DNA from: JAENVT01 sp963773085
Lineage (GTDB): Bacteria > Actinomycetota > Acidimicrobiia > Acidimicrobiales > Ilumatobacteraceae
Assembly: GCA_963773085.1 (NCBI GenBank)
Contig: CAVYZS010000014.1
Location: forward strand, 310,001-374,000
Reading direction: 5' to 3'
DNA length: 64,000 nucleotides
The translations under genes were made by a program, and so were the position numbers. Shown here one piece after another: positions 8,906 through 17,883 of this stretch (positions are counted from its first letter, which is position 1; the number at the start of each line of letters is the position of its first letter). Under the pieces are notes generated by a model. The model was not told where the DNA came from. It searched no databases and worked only from the letters and a program-made list of their open reading frames with translations.

Positions 8906-9136
8906 GTGAGCAACCTCCAGGTGAAGAACCTCGCGCCCGACGTTCACGAGCAACTCCGGCAACGTGCGGCCGGCGAGGGCACGACCATCAGCGACTACGT
9001 GCTCGAACTGATCCGCCGCGATCTTCGGCGACCGTCGCGTCGCGTCTGGCTTGACACCGTCTCGCAGCTGCAACGCCGCGACTTCAGCCGCGACCAGATC
9101 ACGGGTGCCGTCGAGGCCAACCGGAAGCACGGGTGA
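8906..9136 (+). CDS. vapB: VapB-type antitoxin (ribbon-helix-helix, FitA-like)
   Basis: A 76-residue antitoxin. The N-terminal segment 'MSNLQVKNLAPDVHEQLRQRA' followed by 'GEGTTISDYVLELIRRDL' is the ribbon-helix-helix DNA-binding fold of FitA/VapB antitoxins. The C-terminal tail (about residues 50-76) would wrap the VapC toxin active site. The GTG start is fixed by the leaderless -10 geometry. It overlaps vapC by four bases (GTGA), ensuring coupled synthesis. Confidence 0.85.
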   Translation: MSNLQVKNLAPDVHEQLRQRAAGEGTTISDYVLELIRRDLRRPSRRVWLDTVSQLQRRDFSRDQITGAVEANRKHG

Positions 9137-9516
9137 AGATCGTCGATGCGTCGGCCATGATCGACGTGCTCACGGGTAGTTCACGAGGCGACCAGTTGGT
9201 GTCAATCCTCGACGACGACCTGTTCGCGCCCGACCTGCTGATCCCCGAGGTACTCGGATTCTTCCGGCGAATGGTGTCGCAAAAGCGCCTGCCGGCGGCG
9301 GATGCCGAGCGATTGGCGCAGGTCTTCCAGTCGGCGCCGGTCGAGTACGTGCCGGCATGGCCTCATACCGCTCGCCTCTGGGAACTGCGTCACGTCCTGT
9401 CTCCATACGACGCCTGTTACGTCGCCGTCGCCGAGGATCTCGGTGCCCCGCTGGTGACCACTGACCTGCGCCTTGCCCGGGCAGCAACCGGCGTCGTGCC
9501 CGTGATCGTCGTCTGA
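9133..9516 (+). CDS. vapC: VapC-type PIN-domain ribonuclease toxin
   Basis: A 127-residue PIN-domain protein. The expected acidic metal-binding residues are all visible: Asp5 in IVDASAMID, Glu39 in LIPEVLG, Asp93 in SPYDACYVAVA and Asp111 in LVTTDLRLA. VapC toxins cleave tRNA or rRNA and are neutralised by the cognate VapB, encoded immediately upstream with a four-base overlap. The module looks complete and active. Confidence 0.9.
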   Translation: MKIVDASAMIDVLTGSSRGDQLVSILDDDLFAPDLLIPEVLGFFRRMVSQKRLPAADAERLAQVFQSAPVEYVPAWPHTARLWELRHVLSPYDACYVAVAEDLGAPLVTTDLRLARAATGVVPVIVV

Positions 9517-9541
9517 TCTACACGGCCGGGGGTTACAGACA

Positions 9542-11317
9542 TCACAGGAAGTACAACCGGCTGAGCGAAACCGATTCGGCCGGCTCGGAGTACACGGTGT
9601 TGCCGTCGAACGAAACCCTCCCGGTCTTCGCATCGACGTCGACCTGACCGAGACGGTTGTTGTGGATCAGGTCGGCAGGGCCGATGTTGCGTGTGCCCTT
9701 CACCGCGACCCGGCGCCGACGGGTGGTCATGTGATCGTCACCGGCGTCGACGGCCGCCTGGCTGACGAACGCCACCGAGAGGTCGGCAGCAGTGTCGCCG
9801 AAGGACCCGAACTGCGGGCCGAGAACGAGCGGCTCGCTCGAGTCCGTCGCGGCATTGGGATCGCCGGTCACGCCGTATGCAGGGAACCCGCTCTTCATCA
9901 CCAGTTGTGGCTTGGCCCCGAAGTGGTCCGGGCGCCACAGCACGATGTCGGCCAACTTGCCGACATCGAGCGAGCCGATCTCGTGGTTCAAGCCGTGGGC
10001 GATGGCCGGGTTGATCGTGAGCTTGGCCACGTACTGACGCACGCGGTCGTTGTCGTGGCTCGTCGGACCGTGGCCGAGGCCACGCTCGATCTCTTGCCGC
10101 TTCATCTGTGCGGCGAGCTGAAAAGTGCGGCGCACGGTCTCGCCGGCACGCCCCATCCCCTGCGCATCACTGGAGGTGATGCCGATGACGCCCATGTCGT
10201 GCAACACGCCCTCGGCACCCATGGTGCCACCGCGGATGCGATCGGCCACGAGGTGATGGTCGCTCGGCGAATGGTGGTTGAGTCCGTGCGCGGCGAAGAT
10301 CATCTCGTAGTGCTCGTCGAGTGCATCACGCCCGAAAGGCAACGTCGGGTTGGTGCTCGAACCGATCACATTGGGTACACCGGCGAGTTTCAAGACGTTG
10401 GGCACGTGGCCGCCGCCGCAACCCTCGATGTGGAAGGCGTGGATGGTGCGACCGCCCAGCACACTCAACGTGTCTTCTACCGACAGGCACTCGTTGAGGC
10501 CGTCGGTGTGCAACGCGACCTGCACGTCGTACTGCTCGGCCACATCGAGTGCCGTGTCGAGCGCCCGTGTGTGCGCGCCCATGTCTTCATGCACCTTGAA
10601 CCCGCACACCCCGCCCTCCTCCAGCGCCTCGACGAGCGGCGACGCGCTCGACGATGAACCGCGACCGAGGAAGCCGATGTTGACCGGCCATTGGTCGAAG
10701 CTGTTGAAGGCGTGTCGAAGCGCCCACGGTGAACTGACGCCCACGCCCCAGACCGGGCCGAACTCCTGGCCGATGATCGTGGTGACACCCGAGGCCAGTG
10801 AGGCCTCCATGATGCGCGGCGAGAGCAGGTGCACGTGGGTGTCGATCGCTCCGGCTGTGGCGATCAACCCCTCGCCGGAGACGATGGCGGTCCCGGTGCC
10901 GACCACGACATCGACGCCGTCCATCATGTCGGGGTTGCCTGCCCGACCCACGCCGCAGATCCGCCCGTCGCGAATGCCGATCGAAGCCTTGCCGATGCGA
11001 CGTGTTGCATCGATGACCACGACGTTGGAGATCACGACATCACACGTCTCCTTCACAGCGGCCGCCTTGAGCATCAAACCATCGCGTGCCGTCTTCGCGA
11101 ATCCGGCCAGGAACTCGTTTCCCCGCTCCTGCCCGTCGTATTCGATCTCGATGACCAGCCCGGTGTCGCCGAGCCGGACTCGGTCGCCGACCGTGGGCCC
11201 GTGGATGGCGGCGTAGTCGTCGGGCAGGATCTCGTCGGGATGCAGGTGGTCGTGGGGTACCTCGCCACCATCGTGGCTGTGCTGGAACTGACCGTGGGTG
11301 TGCCGATCCTCGCTCAT
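9542..11317 (-). CDS. ureC: Urease alpha subunit (divergent UreC)
   Basis: A 591-residue urease alpha subunit, which hydrolyses urea to ammonia and carbamate at a dinickel centre. Nickel ligands and the carbamylated lysine are present: His161/His163 (DTHVHL), Lys241 and His243 (GFKVHED), His270 (ALHTDG), His296 (FHIEGCGGG) and Asp384 (TSSDAQGMGR). The catalytic-flap sequence, usually MVCHHLD, reads GLNHHSP here, so the flap cysteine is Asn347 while the catalytic His (348/349) stays. A histidine-rich N-terminal tail (seven His in residues 6-26) precedes the family start and could hold nickel. It overlaps the ureB reading frame by four bases. No ureDEFG lies nearby. It resembles the second, fused gamma-beta type of actinobacterial urease; activity is uncertain. 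Confidence 0.9.
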   Translation of the reverse strand: MSEDRHTHGQFQHSHDGGEVPHDHLHPDEILPDDYAAIHGPTVGDRVRLGDTGLVIEIEYDGQERGNEFLAGFAKTARDGLMLKAAAVKETCDVVISNVVVIDATRRIGKASIGIRDGRICGVGRAGNPDMMDGVDVVVGTGTAIVSGEGLIATAGAIDTHVHLLSPRIMEASLASGVTTIIGQEFGPVWGVGVSSPWALRHAFNSFDQWPVNIGFLGRGSSSSASPLVEALEEGGVCGFKVHEDMGAHTRALDTALDVAEQYDVQVALHTDGLNECLSVEDTLSVLGGRTIHAFHIEGCGGGHVPNVLKLAGVPNVIGSSTNPTLPFGRDALDEHYEMIFAAHGLNHHSPSDHHLVADRIRGGTMGAEGVLHDMGVIGITSSDAQGMGRAGETVRRTFQLAAQMKRQEIERGLGHGPTSHDNDRVRQYVAKLTINPAIAHGLNHEIGSLDVGKLADIVLWRPDHFGAKPQLVMKSGFPAYGVTGDPNAATDSSEPLVLGPQFGSFGDTAADLSVAFVSQAAVDAGDDHMTTRRRRVAVKGTRNIGPADLIHNNRLGQVDVDAKTGRVSFDGNTVYSEPAESVSLSRLYFL

Positions 11318-12005
11318 CCGTGCGCTCCGAGGTAACCCTGCGCGGATGCGCGTGCCAGCGCGGCCTCTCGAGCGCCGGGCGCGTCGAGGGGTCCATCGAC
11401 CAGACCGGCGAAGCCAATGGCAACCCTGGCCCCGCCGATGGGCACGAGCGGCGTATCGGTCGCGACGTTCGGCTCGAACCGCAGCGCAGAGCCCGCCGGA
11501 ATCGCCAGGCGCATTCCGTACGCCGCGGCGCGATCGAACGACAGCCGGGGGTTGACCTCGAAGAAGTGGAAATGAGAGGTGATGCTGACCGGCACGTCGG
11601 AGGTGTTGGTGGCCACGATGTACACGAGACCTTCCGGGGTCGTCTGCTGGCGGGAGGCGGCGATGACCGCCCCGGGCGCCTCGGGACCAAGGCTGCCGCC
11701 ATCGCCGAAGGGGTTGCGCACGACCACCATCCGCGTGCCGTCGTCGAACACGGCTTCGACCTTGACCTCACGAACGATGTCGGGCACCCCGGGCAACACG
11801 TCGTCGACGGTCGAGCACGCGCCCGCCTGCGGACGCGGACTCCATCAGACGAGCTCCGTCGCGAGCGGCTTCGCACACGGTGTCGGCGATCGAGCGCGAT
11901 CGCCTCGGGCACGTTGAGGCGTAGCCCGCGAGCCCGCCGGGTACGCGCCAATTCCGCTGCGGTGAAGATCAGCAACCGATCGCGATCGGTCGGGGTGAGG
12001 CGCAT
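11314..12005 (-). CDS. ureAB: Urease gamma-beta fusion, UreA-UreB (frame broken twice)
   Basis: The first part reads MRLTPTDRDRLLIFTAAEL through LNVPEAIAL, the start of urease gamma. The last part (frame open from 11799) runs from 'PGVPDIVREVKVEAVF' to the beta-subunit core 'SHFHFFEVNPRLSFDRA'. The two are one fused subunit, but the frame breaks near 11891 and 11812. Dropping the C at each (a G after CTC on the coding strand) restores ...AIAL-IADTVCEAARDGARLM... and ...VL-TVDDVLPGVPD..., a perfect family match. A true pseudogene and a sequencing artefact are both possible. The stop overlaps the ureC start (ATGA). Confidence 0.8.
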
Positions 12006-12052
12006 GGCTTCACGTTATTCGGTGTCACTCGATCTGTTAGCTTGCCGCCGAG

Positions 12053-13710
12053 ATGGCGATGAGACCGCGTACGTTCGCGCCGCTCCGCAGGGTCGGCGCT
12101 CGGGAACAACGAGCTCGTTCAGTTCACGATCGCCTACTTCCTGGCGATCATGGCCGAATCTTCGTTCTACGTCGCTGCCCTCGTCTACGCCTACGACAAG
12201 GGCGGATCGCGTGTCACAGGACTGGCCTCGGTGGTCCTCCTCGTCCCGACAGCGATCGCCGCCCCAGCCGCCGGCGCGACGACCCAACGGCGACCGGACC
12301 AAGTGCGCCGGTGGGCATTTGCCGTGCAGGCAGTGACACTGGGATCGGCGTCGATCGCCGCGTTCGCCGACGCACCTGTCGTGGTCGTGGTCGGCTGTTG
12401 CGCCATCGCGGCCTTCGCATTCACCTTTCTCAGGCCTGTCTGCGGCGTCCTGCTGCCGGCCATCGTTCGCTCGGCACGTGAATTGACCGTGGCGAACGTG
12501 TGGGTCGAGCGCGTGTGAGAGCGCCAGCTTGCTCGGCGGTGCCGCACTGGCGACCATGTTGCTCGCGCTGCAGGGCGCTCCGCTTGTCTTGGCCGGAGGC
12601 GCACTGCTCACCTTGGTGAGCACCCTTACAGCTGTCCTGCATGGCCGCATCGAGTCGCCCTCCGCGGTTGAACCGGACGCCGCAGATACTCTCGGGGCCG
12701 CCCGACTCATGTTCCACAGCCTCAAGGTGCTCCGGGAGCGGCCAGGTACCGGCGGCGTGCTCGCCATTGCCGGCGGGCAGTACCTGCTCGTCGGCGCACT
12801 CGACCTGATCGTGGTCGTACTGGCTATCGACGCGCTCGGTCTCGGTGACGCCGGACCGGGGCTGTTGGCAACATGCGTCGGCGTCGGCGCGCTCATCAGC
12901 GCCGTCGCCTCGACGATGCTCGTACGACGCGATCGCCTCGCGCCACTGCTGATCGGCGCGCTCGCCTGTGTCGCGATCGCGTCGCTCACGCTGGGGATTG
13001 TGCCCACGCTGGCGGCAGCGCTGGTGCTGCTGCCGGTCGTCGGATTCAGCGGATCCCTACTGAACCTGACGAGCCGAATGCTCCTGCAGCGAGCAACGCC
13101 ACCAGACGCGCTCGGCAGCATCTTCGGGGCAATCGAACTGCTCGCCGGCATCGGGATGGTCGCCGGTTCGCTCCTCACACAACTGCTGATCGCGGCGCGT
13201 GGTGTCGGGACAGCGTTGATCGGTATCGGAGTGTTCTTCGCGCTCCTGCTGGTGCTCACCTGGCGATCGCTACGCGTAGCCGACGACAGCGCCGACATTC
13301 CCGTCGTGGCGATCAGCTTGCTGCGCAGACTCCCCGCATTCGCGCCACTCCCACCTCTCGCACTCGAGGCCGTAGCACGGACCGCGACAGAGATCTCCGT
13401 CGATGCCGGCCAGATCGTGATGACCGAGGGCGAGGAAGGCGATCGCTTCTACGCGGTGGCAGACGGATCGTTCGACATTGTCACTGATGGCAGGCACGTC
13501 AGCACTGCAGAGCGAGGTGGGTGCTTCGGTGAGGTCGCCCTCCTTGCGAATGTGGCGCGGACTGCGACCATCACGGCGAATCGACCGGGTTCGCTGCTGG
13601 CCATCGACCGCGTGCCGTTTCTGATCGCCGTGACCGGGTCCGACTCCTCTCGCCAAGCGGCGTGGGGTGTCATCCGAACCATGGGTCTCGATCTCGTCGT
13701 CGACGAATGA
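12053..13710 (+). CDS. MFS transporter with C-terminal cyclic-nucleotide-binding domain (frame broken twice)
   Basis: About 550 residues once repaired. An MFS-type transporter body (hydrophobic segments throughout the first 400 residues; 'VANVW..ACESASLLGG' matches MFS transmembrane 5) is followed by a cNMP-binding domain. That domain begins 'RRLPAFAPLPPLALEAV' and contains the phosphate-binding cassette GCFGEVALLANVARTATI. The frame breaks near 12095-12104 and at 12507. Removing one G after C at each gives ...GNNELVQFTIAYFLAI... and ...VANVWVSACESASLLGG.... The transporter would be gated or regulated by cAMP/cGMP, and a cyclase-architecture gene lies 43 kb away at 56646. A TAGCTT -10 box lies nine bases before the ATG. 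Substrate unknown. Confidence 0.75.
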
Positions 13711-13738
13711 GCGTTCGCCCGCCGGTGACATGGTTGCC

Positions 13739-13750
13739 TACGCTCCACGG
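13739..13750 (+). promoter_or_regulatory. Leaderless promoter of the cupin gene
   Basis: TACGCT (13739-13744) matches TANNNT and ends six bases before ATG 13751, with no ribosome site between. Confidence 0.4.
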
Positions 13751-14038
13751 ATGACCGCCGCGCAGCCAACGCTCCAGATCGACAACGAACGGGTCCGGGT
13801 GACCGAATGGCGGTTCGCGCCCGGCGCCCAAACAGGGTGGCATGTTCACGAGATGGACTACCTCGTCGTGCCGCTGTACGACGGAACACTCCGCATCGAC
13901 ACCGGCAGCAGCATCACGGATGCGGAGCTCCGTCACGGTGTCTCGTATGCCCGCTCCGCCGGTGTCGCACACAACGTGATCAACAACAACTCCTTCGAGT
14001 TCGCCTTCGTCGAAGTCGAGCTGAAGGACGGTCCCTGA
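13751..14038 (+). CDS. Small cupin-domain protein
   Basis: A 95-residue single-cupin protein. Motif 1 is GAQTGWHVHEMDYLVVPLYDG, with the two His and one Glu/Asp expected for metal binding (GWHVHEMDY). Motif 2 is around 'GVAHNVINNNSFEFAFVEVEL', with the late histidine. Such proteins are often metal-dependent isomerases, dioxygenase-like enzymes or sensors. The ATG at 13751 is chosen because of the leaderless promoter; earlier in-frame starts overlap the preceding gene. Confidence 0.75.
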   Translation: MTAAQPTLQIDNERVRVTEWRFAPGAQTGWHVHEMDYLVVPLYDGTLRIDTGSSITDAELRHGVSYARSAGVAHNVINNNSFEFAFVEVELKDGP

Positions 14039-14048
14039 TGCCACACAG

Positions 14049-15119
14049 TTGACACACACCGAGTCCCGTGAACGAGCGTGGCACCCTGATCGGTCCTGGT
14101 TGCGTCGCATCGACGCGTTCGTCGTGCTCGCGGTTGCCGTCACGGCCATCCCGATCATCGTCGCGGTTGCCAGGGCGATCAACAACAGTGGATCCCGCTG
14201 GGTGACCAGGCGCTGCTCGAGATCCGAGCTCACGACGTACTCACCGCCCACCATCCACTTCTCGGCACGGCGTCTTCGGCGGCATTGAACAACTCGGACG
14301 TGGTGCCGCTGAACCATCCGGGACCCCTGATGTTCGATGTACTGGCGCTACCGGTCCGGGTCTTCGGCGATGCCGGGCCTGCCCTCGGGGTCGGCGCGGT
14401 CAATGTGGCTGCGGCGGCGATCGGCACGTCGTGTCGCGGCGCGGCGCTCGGGACGGGCCGGTGTCACCCTTGCCGCCCTTGCGTTTTTTCGCCAACGTGC
14501 CCCGCCACATCAGCCTCCAGAGTCAGAGGGAGTTGGATCAGCTGCGACCGGCGGCCATCGAGTTGATCGATCAGGCCGGCGACAACATCGACGTGCCGGC
14601 CATCATGTTCCGCTCTCCGCCGAACTACGACGTGTACGGCGTGCCGGTGCTGGCGCGGTTGCAGCGCCACGGGGTCGACTTCCTCGTCGACGACCCGGTC
14701 CTGGTGCGTCAGTTCGGCGAACGCCGTCGCTACCTGGGCCAGGATGTCGCCGAACTGTGTGTCCTCACCGCGATGGATGCCATCGACGCAGCGGACGACC
14801 CGAACCTCGTTGCGTTCGTATCGCGACGGTGATGATCGAGGTCGAGGCCTGGTTGGGCGACGGACGCGTCACGCTCTCCGAGAAGGGAAGGGAGGCCGTT
14901 GCGGTCGGATTGAGTGAGCCGTGGCTCGGGCAACTCGATGATCCAGAACTCGACGCGACGACGCTCAGCCGCTCGAACGCGCTGGCGACCGCGGTCCAGG
15001 CAGGGCTTCTCGATGCCGACCCGGCAATCCTGGCCGCCCTCGACCGGTTCTCGGTGCTGCGTCAGTCGATCGAGACATCGACCGTTGCGGTGCTGCTGAT
15101 TCAGCCGGCAAACCGGTAG
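14049..15119 (+). pseudogene. Remnant of a multi-spanning membrane protein (GT-C-like) with internal deletion
   Basis: Pieces of one protein lie in three frames: a transmembrane start (RRIDAFVVLAVAVTAIPIIVA), an extracytoplasmic loop 'WIPLGDQALLEIRAHDVLTAHHPL' with 'NHPGPLMFDVLALPV', a hydrophobic stretch ending near 14490, then a soluble tail from 'NVPRHISLQSQRELDQL' to the stop at 15119. The order resembles large polytopic glycosyltransferase-C-like membrane proteins, but the central 300 or so residues of membrane segments are missing. At least three frame changes occur (near 14185, 14420-14490 and 14815). I read it as a decayed gene with an internal deletion; the family assignment is tentative. 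Its 3' end overlaps the convergent SMP-30 gene by 19 bases. Confidence 0.55.
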
Positions 15120-15976
15120 GGCGGCAGCCCGGCGACGCCGACGTCGAGCTGCAGGACTGCGCCGGCCAGTGGCTCGCGGATGAGCTGTTCAGCCGACAAA
15201 CGGTGACGAGCAGTCGTGATGTAGAGGGTACGAAGGTCGGCACAACCGAACGCGGGACACGTGGGGTTGGTCAGCGGCAGCTCGATCTCCCGGTCCAGCA
15301 CTCCGTTGGGCAGGTACCTGCGAATCCGGCCACCTCCGAACAGGCATACCCACACGCCGCCCTCGGCATCGACGACGAGTCCGTCCGGCAGTCCATCGAC
15401 TGGCTCGATGCCGGCGAACACCCGCTGGTCACCGAGCCGACCAGTGGCGACGTCGTAGTCGAACTCGGCGATTCGCTGAGTCATGCTGTCGATGTAGTAC
15501 ATCGTGCTTCCGTCAAGGCTCCAGCCGATCCCGTTCGAGATCGTCCGCTCGGGCAGTACCAGCGTCAGCTGGCTCCCGGGATCGAGGCGATAGAGCCCAG
15601 CCTGCCCAGGTTTCCTGTGGATCGTTCCTGCCCACAGCCGGCCACGCGGGTCGGCCCGGCAGTCGTTGAAACGAACACCCGGTTCGTCCTCGACCTCGGC
15701 GAGCCACGTCCATGCTCCGGTGTCGTCGACCTTCCACAGTTCACACTCGACGGCGACCAGCAGCGCCCCGTCCTCGCACAACACCACGGCACCGACGTCC
15801 CCGGGGGTGGCGAACGACGTCGCCTCGCCTGTCGACGGGTTCCAGCGGTGCACCAGGCGTCCGGAGATGTCGACGCGCACCAGCTCGCCGCGACGCTCGT
15901 CCCAAACCGGCCCTTCGCCCAGGTAGTCGGGCCCCAGCACCGCAACACTCGCCGAGATGGAGGGCTTGTCGACCAT
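15101..15976 (-). CDS. SMP-30/gluconolactonase family protein
   Basis: A 291-residue six-bladed beta-propeller lactonase of the SMP-30/LRE family. The calcium/zinc ligands are visible: Glu in YLGEGPVWDE, Asn in VRFNDCRADPRGRLWAGT, the central asparagine in ISNGIGWS, and Asp in DGLPDGLVVDAEGGVW. It would hydrolyse a sugar lactone or similar ester. The start is set at the ATG giving MVDKPSISASVAVLG; the frame is open 23 codons further but without family similarity. Confidence 0.88.
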   Translation of the reverse strand: MVDKPSISASVAVLGPDYLGEGPVWDERRGELVRVDISGRLVHRWNPSTGEATSFATPGDVGAVVLCEDGALLVAVECELWKVDDTGAWTWLAEVEDEPGVRFNDCRADPRGRLWAGTIHRKPGQAGLYRLDPGSQLTLVLPERTISNGIGWSLDGSTMYYIDSMTQRIAEFDYDVATGRLGDQRVFAGIEPVDGLPDGLVVDAEGGVWVCLFGGGRIRRYLPNGVLDREIELPLTNPTCPAFGCADLRTLYITTARHRLSAEQLIREPLAGAVLQLDVGVAGLPPYRFAG

Positions 15977-16175
15977 CGAAGCATTGTGATCTGATCTGCC
16001 CTGCGGCTCAAGTTGAGGCGAGAAGTACGACGGCAGGCCAGGCACCGATTGTTCGGATACACCGAATCATCCGTACCTGCCTGACCGCTGTGCAACTCGC
16101 GCGGGACCTTCCGCCCTTGCCGTTGATCCCGCTGCGTCGTCGAATGGTGGGTAATCCGGAGAAGGAGGTGTCCAC

Positions 16176-17486
16176 GTGACGCGTAACCAGGTACCGCTGT
16201 CGCCGGTGATCATCGGGGGCGGTGTGATGGGGTGCTCGATCGCGTTCCACATGGCGCGAGCCGGCCACCACCCGCTCGTCGTCGACAAGGGACCGGCGGC
16301 AGGAGCAGGCTCGACCAGTGCCTCGTCGGCGCTCATCCGGTTCAACTATTCGGCGCTCGACGCAGTCAAGCTGGCGTGGGAGTCCGCGCAGCTGTGGCAA
16401 CGGTGGCCCGACTTCCTCGGTGTCGCCGACGAATTGGGCCACGCCCGCCTGATCCGTACAGGCATGCTCGTGCTGGATTCACCGGCGACCACACTCGCCC
16501 GGGTTCAATGCCATTTCGACGAGATAGGGATCCCCTACGAGTCTCTCGACGCCGCCGCGCTCCACACCCGATTTGCGGCGCTCGATCTCGGTCGGTTCCT
16601 TCCGCCACGTCCCGTCGACGATCCAGCCTTCTGGAACGATGCGACGGGCCCGGAGATCACGGCATACCTCACGCCCGACGCCGGGTTCATCGACGATCCG
16701 ACACTTGCCGCGCACAACTTGATGGTCGCCGCCCAGCAGTACGGGGCCGAGTTCCGCTTCCGAACCGAGGTCTGCGAGATTCACGAGGTGGGCGGCCGCG
16801 TGCACGAGGTCGTGTTGACGGATGGCACGACGCTCCAGGCCTCGGTCGTGGTCAACGCCGCCGGCCCGCATTCGTCGGTGGTCAACCGAATGGCCGGGGT
16901 CGGCACCACAGGTATCAAGACACGGGCGCTGCGCCAGGAAGTGCACGTCGTGCCCGCACCGCGTGGATGCTCGATCGACGATGGTGGAGTAGCGATCGCC
17001 GACGCCGATCTCGGCACCTACCTGCGCCCACACCTCGGCGGGACGTTCATCATCGGCGGCCTCGAGCCGGAATGCGATCCGTTGGTCTGGGTGGACGACC
17101 CCGACGTCTTCGACGAGCATCCGACCGCCGAGGTGTGGGACGCTCAGACCACACGTGCCGCGCGGCGGATCACGACGCTCGGTGTGCCGAACCGCCCCTC
17201 GGGCATAGCGGCTCTCTATGACGTGTCCGACGATTGGCTGCCCGTGTACGACCGGACCGAGCTCGACGGCTATTACGTGGCCATCGGGACGAGCGGCAAC
17301 CAGTTCAAGAACGCGCCGATGGTCGGCCTGCTGATAAAGGATCTCGTCGAGGCCTGCGAGGCCGGGCACGATCACGACAGCGAGCCGATCGTGGTGACCG
17401 GTCCGGTGACGGGCATGACCATTGACCTCGGTCAGTTCTCGCGACGGCGGGCAGTGCACGCCACGACGAACAGCGTGCTCGGCTGA
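16176..17486 (+). CDS. FAD-dependent amine oxidoreductase (DAO/sarcosine oxidase beta-like)
   Basis: A 436-residue flavoprotein of the DAO family. The N-terminal dinucleotide-binding site PVIIGGGVMGCSIAFHMARAG and the following acidic/basic region (VVDKGPAAGAGSTSASSA) bind FAD, and 'ASVVVNAAGPHSSVVNRMAG' is the second conserved FAD strand. A strong ribosome site (AAGGAGG) lies eight bases before the GTG. These enzymes oxidise N-methylated or secondary amino acids. The gene converges on a GYD protein and the large FAD-GcvT gene, which together suggest breakdown of sarcosine, dimethylglycine or betaine-type compounds. Substrate is inference. Confidence 0.85.
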   Translation: MTRNQVPLSPVIIGGGVMGCSIAFHMARAGHHPLVVDKGPAAGAGSTSASSALIRFNYSALDAVKLAWESAQLWQRWPDFLGVADELGHARLIRTGMLVLDSPATTLARVQCHFDEIGIPYESLDAAALHTRFAALDLGRFLPPRPVDDPAFWNDATGPEITAYLTPDAGFIDDPTLAAHNLMVAAQQYGAEFRFRTEVCEIHEVGGRVHEVVLTDGTTLQASVVVNAAGPHSSVVNRMAGVGTTGIKTRALRQEVHVVPAPRGCSIDDGGVAIADADLGTYLRPHLGGTFIIGGLEPECDPLVWVDDPDVFDEHPTAEVWDAQTTRAARRITTLGVPNRPSGIAALYDVSDDWLPVYDRTELDGYYVAIGTSGNQFKNAPMVGLLIKDLVEACEAGHDHDSEPIVVTGPVTGMTIDLGQFSRRRAVHATTNSVLG

Positions 17487-17489
17487 ACC

Positions 17490-17810
17490 TCAGGAGCCTG
17501 GCGGCTGGTAGACGCTCGGAACCTTCGCCGCACGATCGATGTCATCGGTGGTGAGCAGCACCACGGTGCGCGTCGAGGCCATACCGCTTGCTCCGACCTG
17601 CAACGCGATCGCGGCCGCGGCGACGTTGTCGGGGAGGTCGACCACGACGTAGGCATCGTCTCCGCCGAACCCGAAGTAGAAGCACTCCAGCGAACCACCG
17701 AGCTTCTCGACTGAGCCGGCAACGGCGGCCTTGCGGGCGCTTCCACCCGCTGCCAAGACTCCCTTGACCCCGTCCGACGTGTAGTTGGCAACTATCAGGT
17801 ACTTGGGCAT
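17490..17810 (-). CDS. GYD-domain protein
   Basis: A 106-residue protein matching the small GYD family (MPKYLIVANYTSDGVKGVLAAGG, then GGSLECFYFGFGGDDAYVVVDLPDN), a ferredoxin-like alpha-beta fold of unknown biochemical role. The start ATG has an AGGAGG-type ribosome site seven bases upstream. It lies between the two FAD oxidoreductase genes and is probably transcribed on its own. Confidence 0.8.
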   Translation of the reverse strand: MPKYLIVANYTSDGVKGVLAAGGSARKAAVAGSVEKLGGSLECFYFGFGGDDAYVVVDLPDNVAAAAIALQVGASGMASTRTVVLLTTDDIDRAAKVPSVYQPPGS

Positions 17811-17883
17811 ATGTCCTCCTGTTTGGTCTGATCGGGTAGCACTATCCGCCGTTGCCGACCTATTTGCAAGCCGCTGCTCGGCT

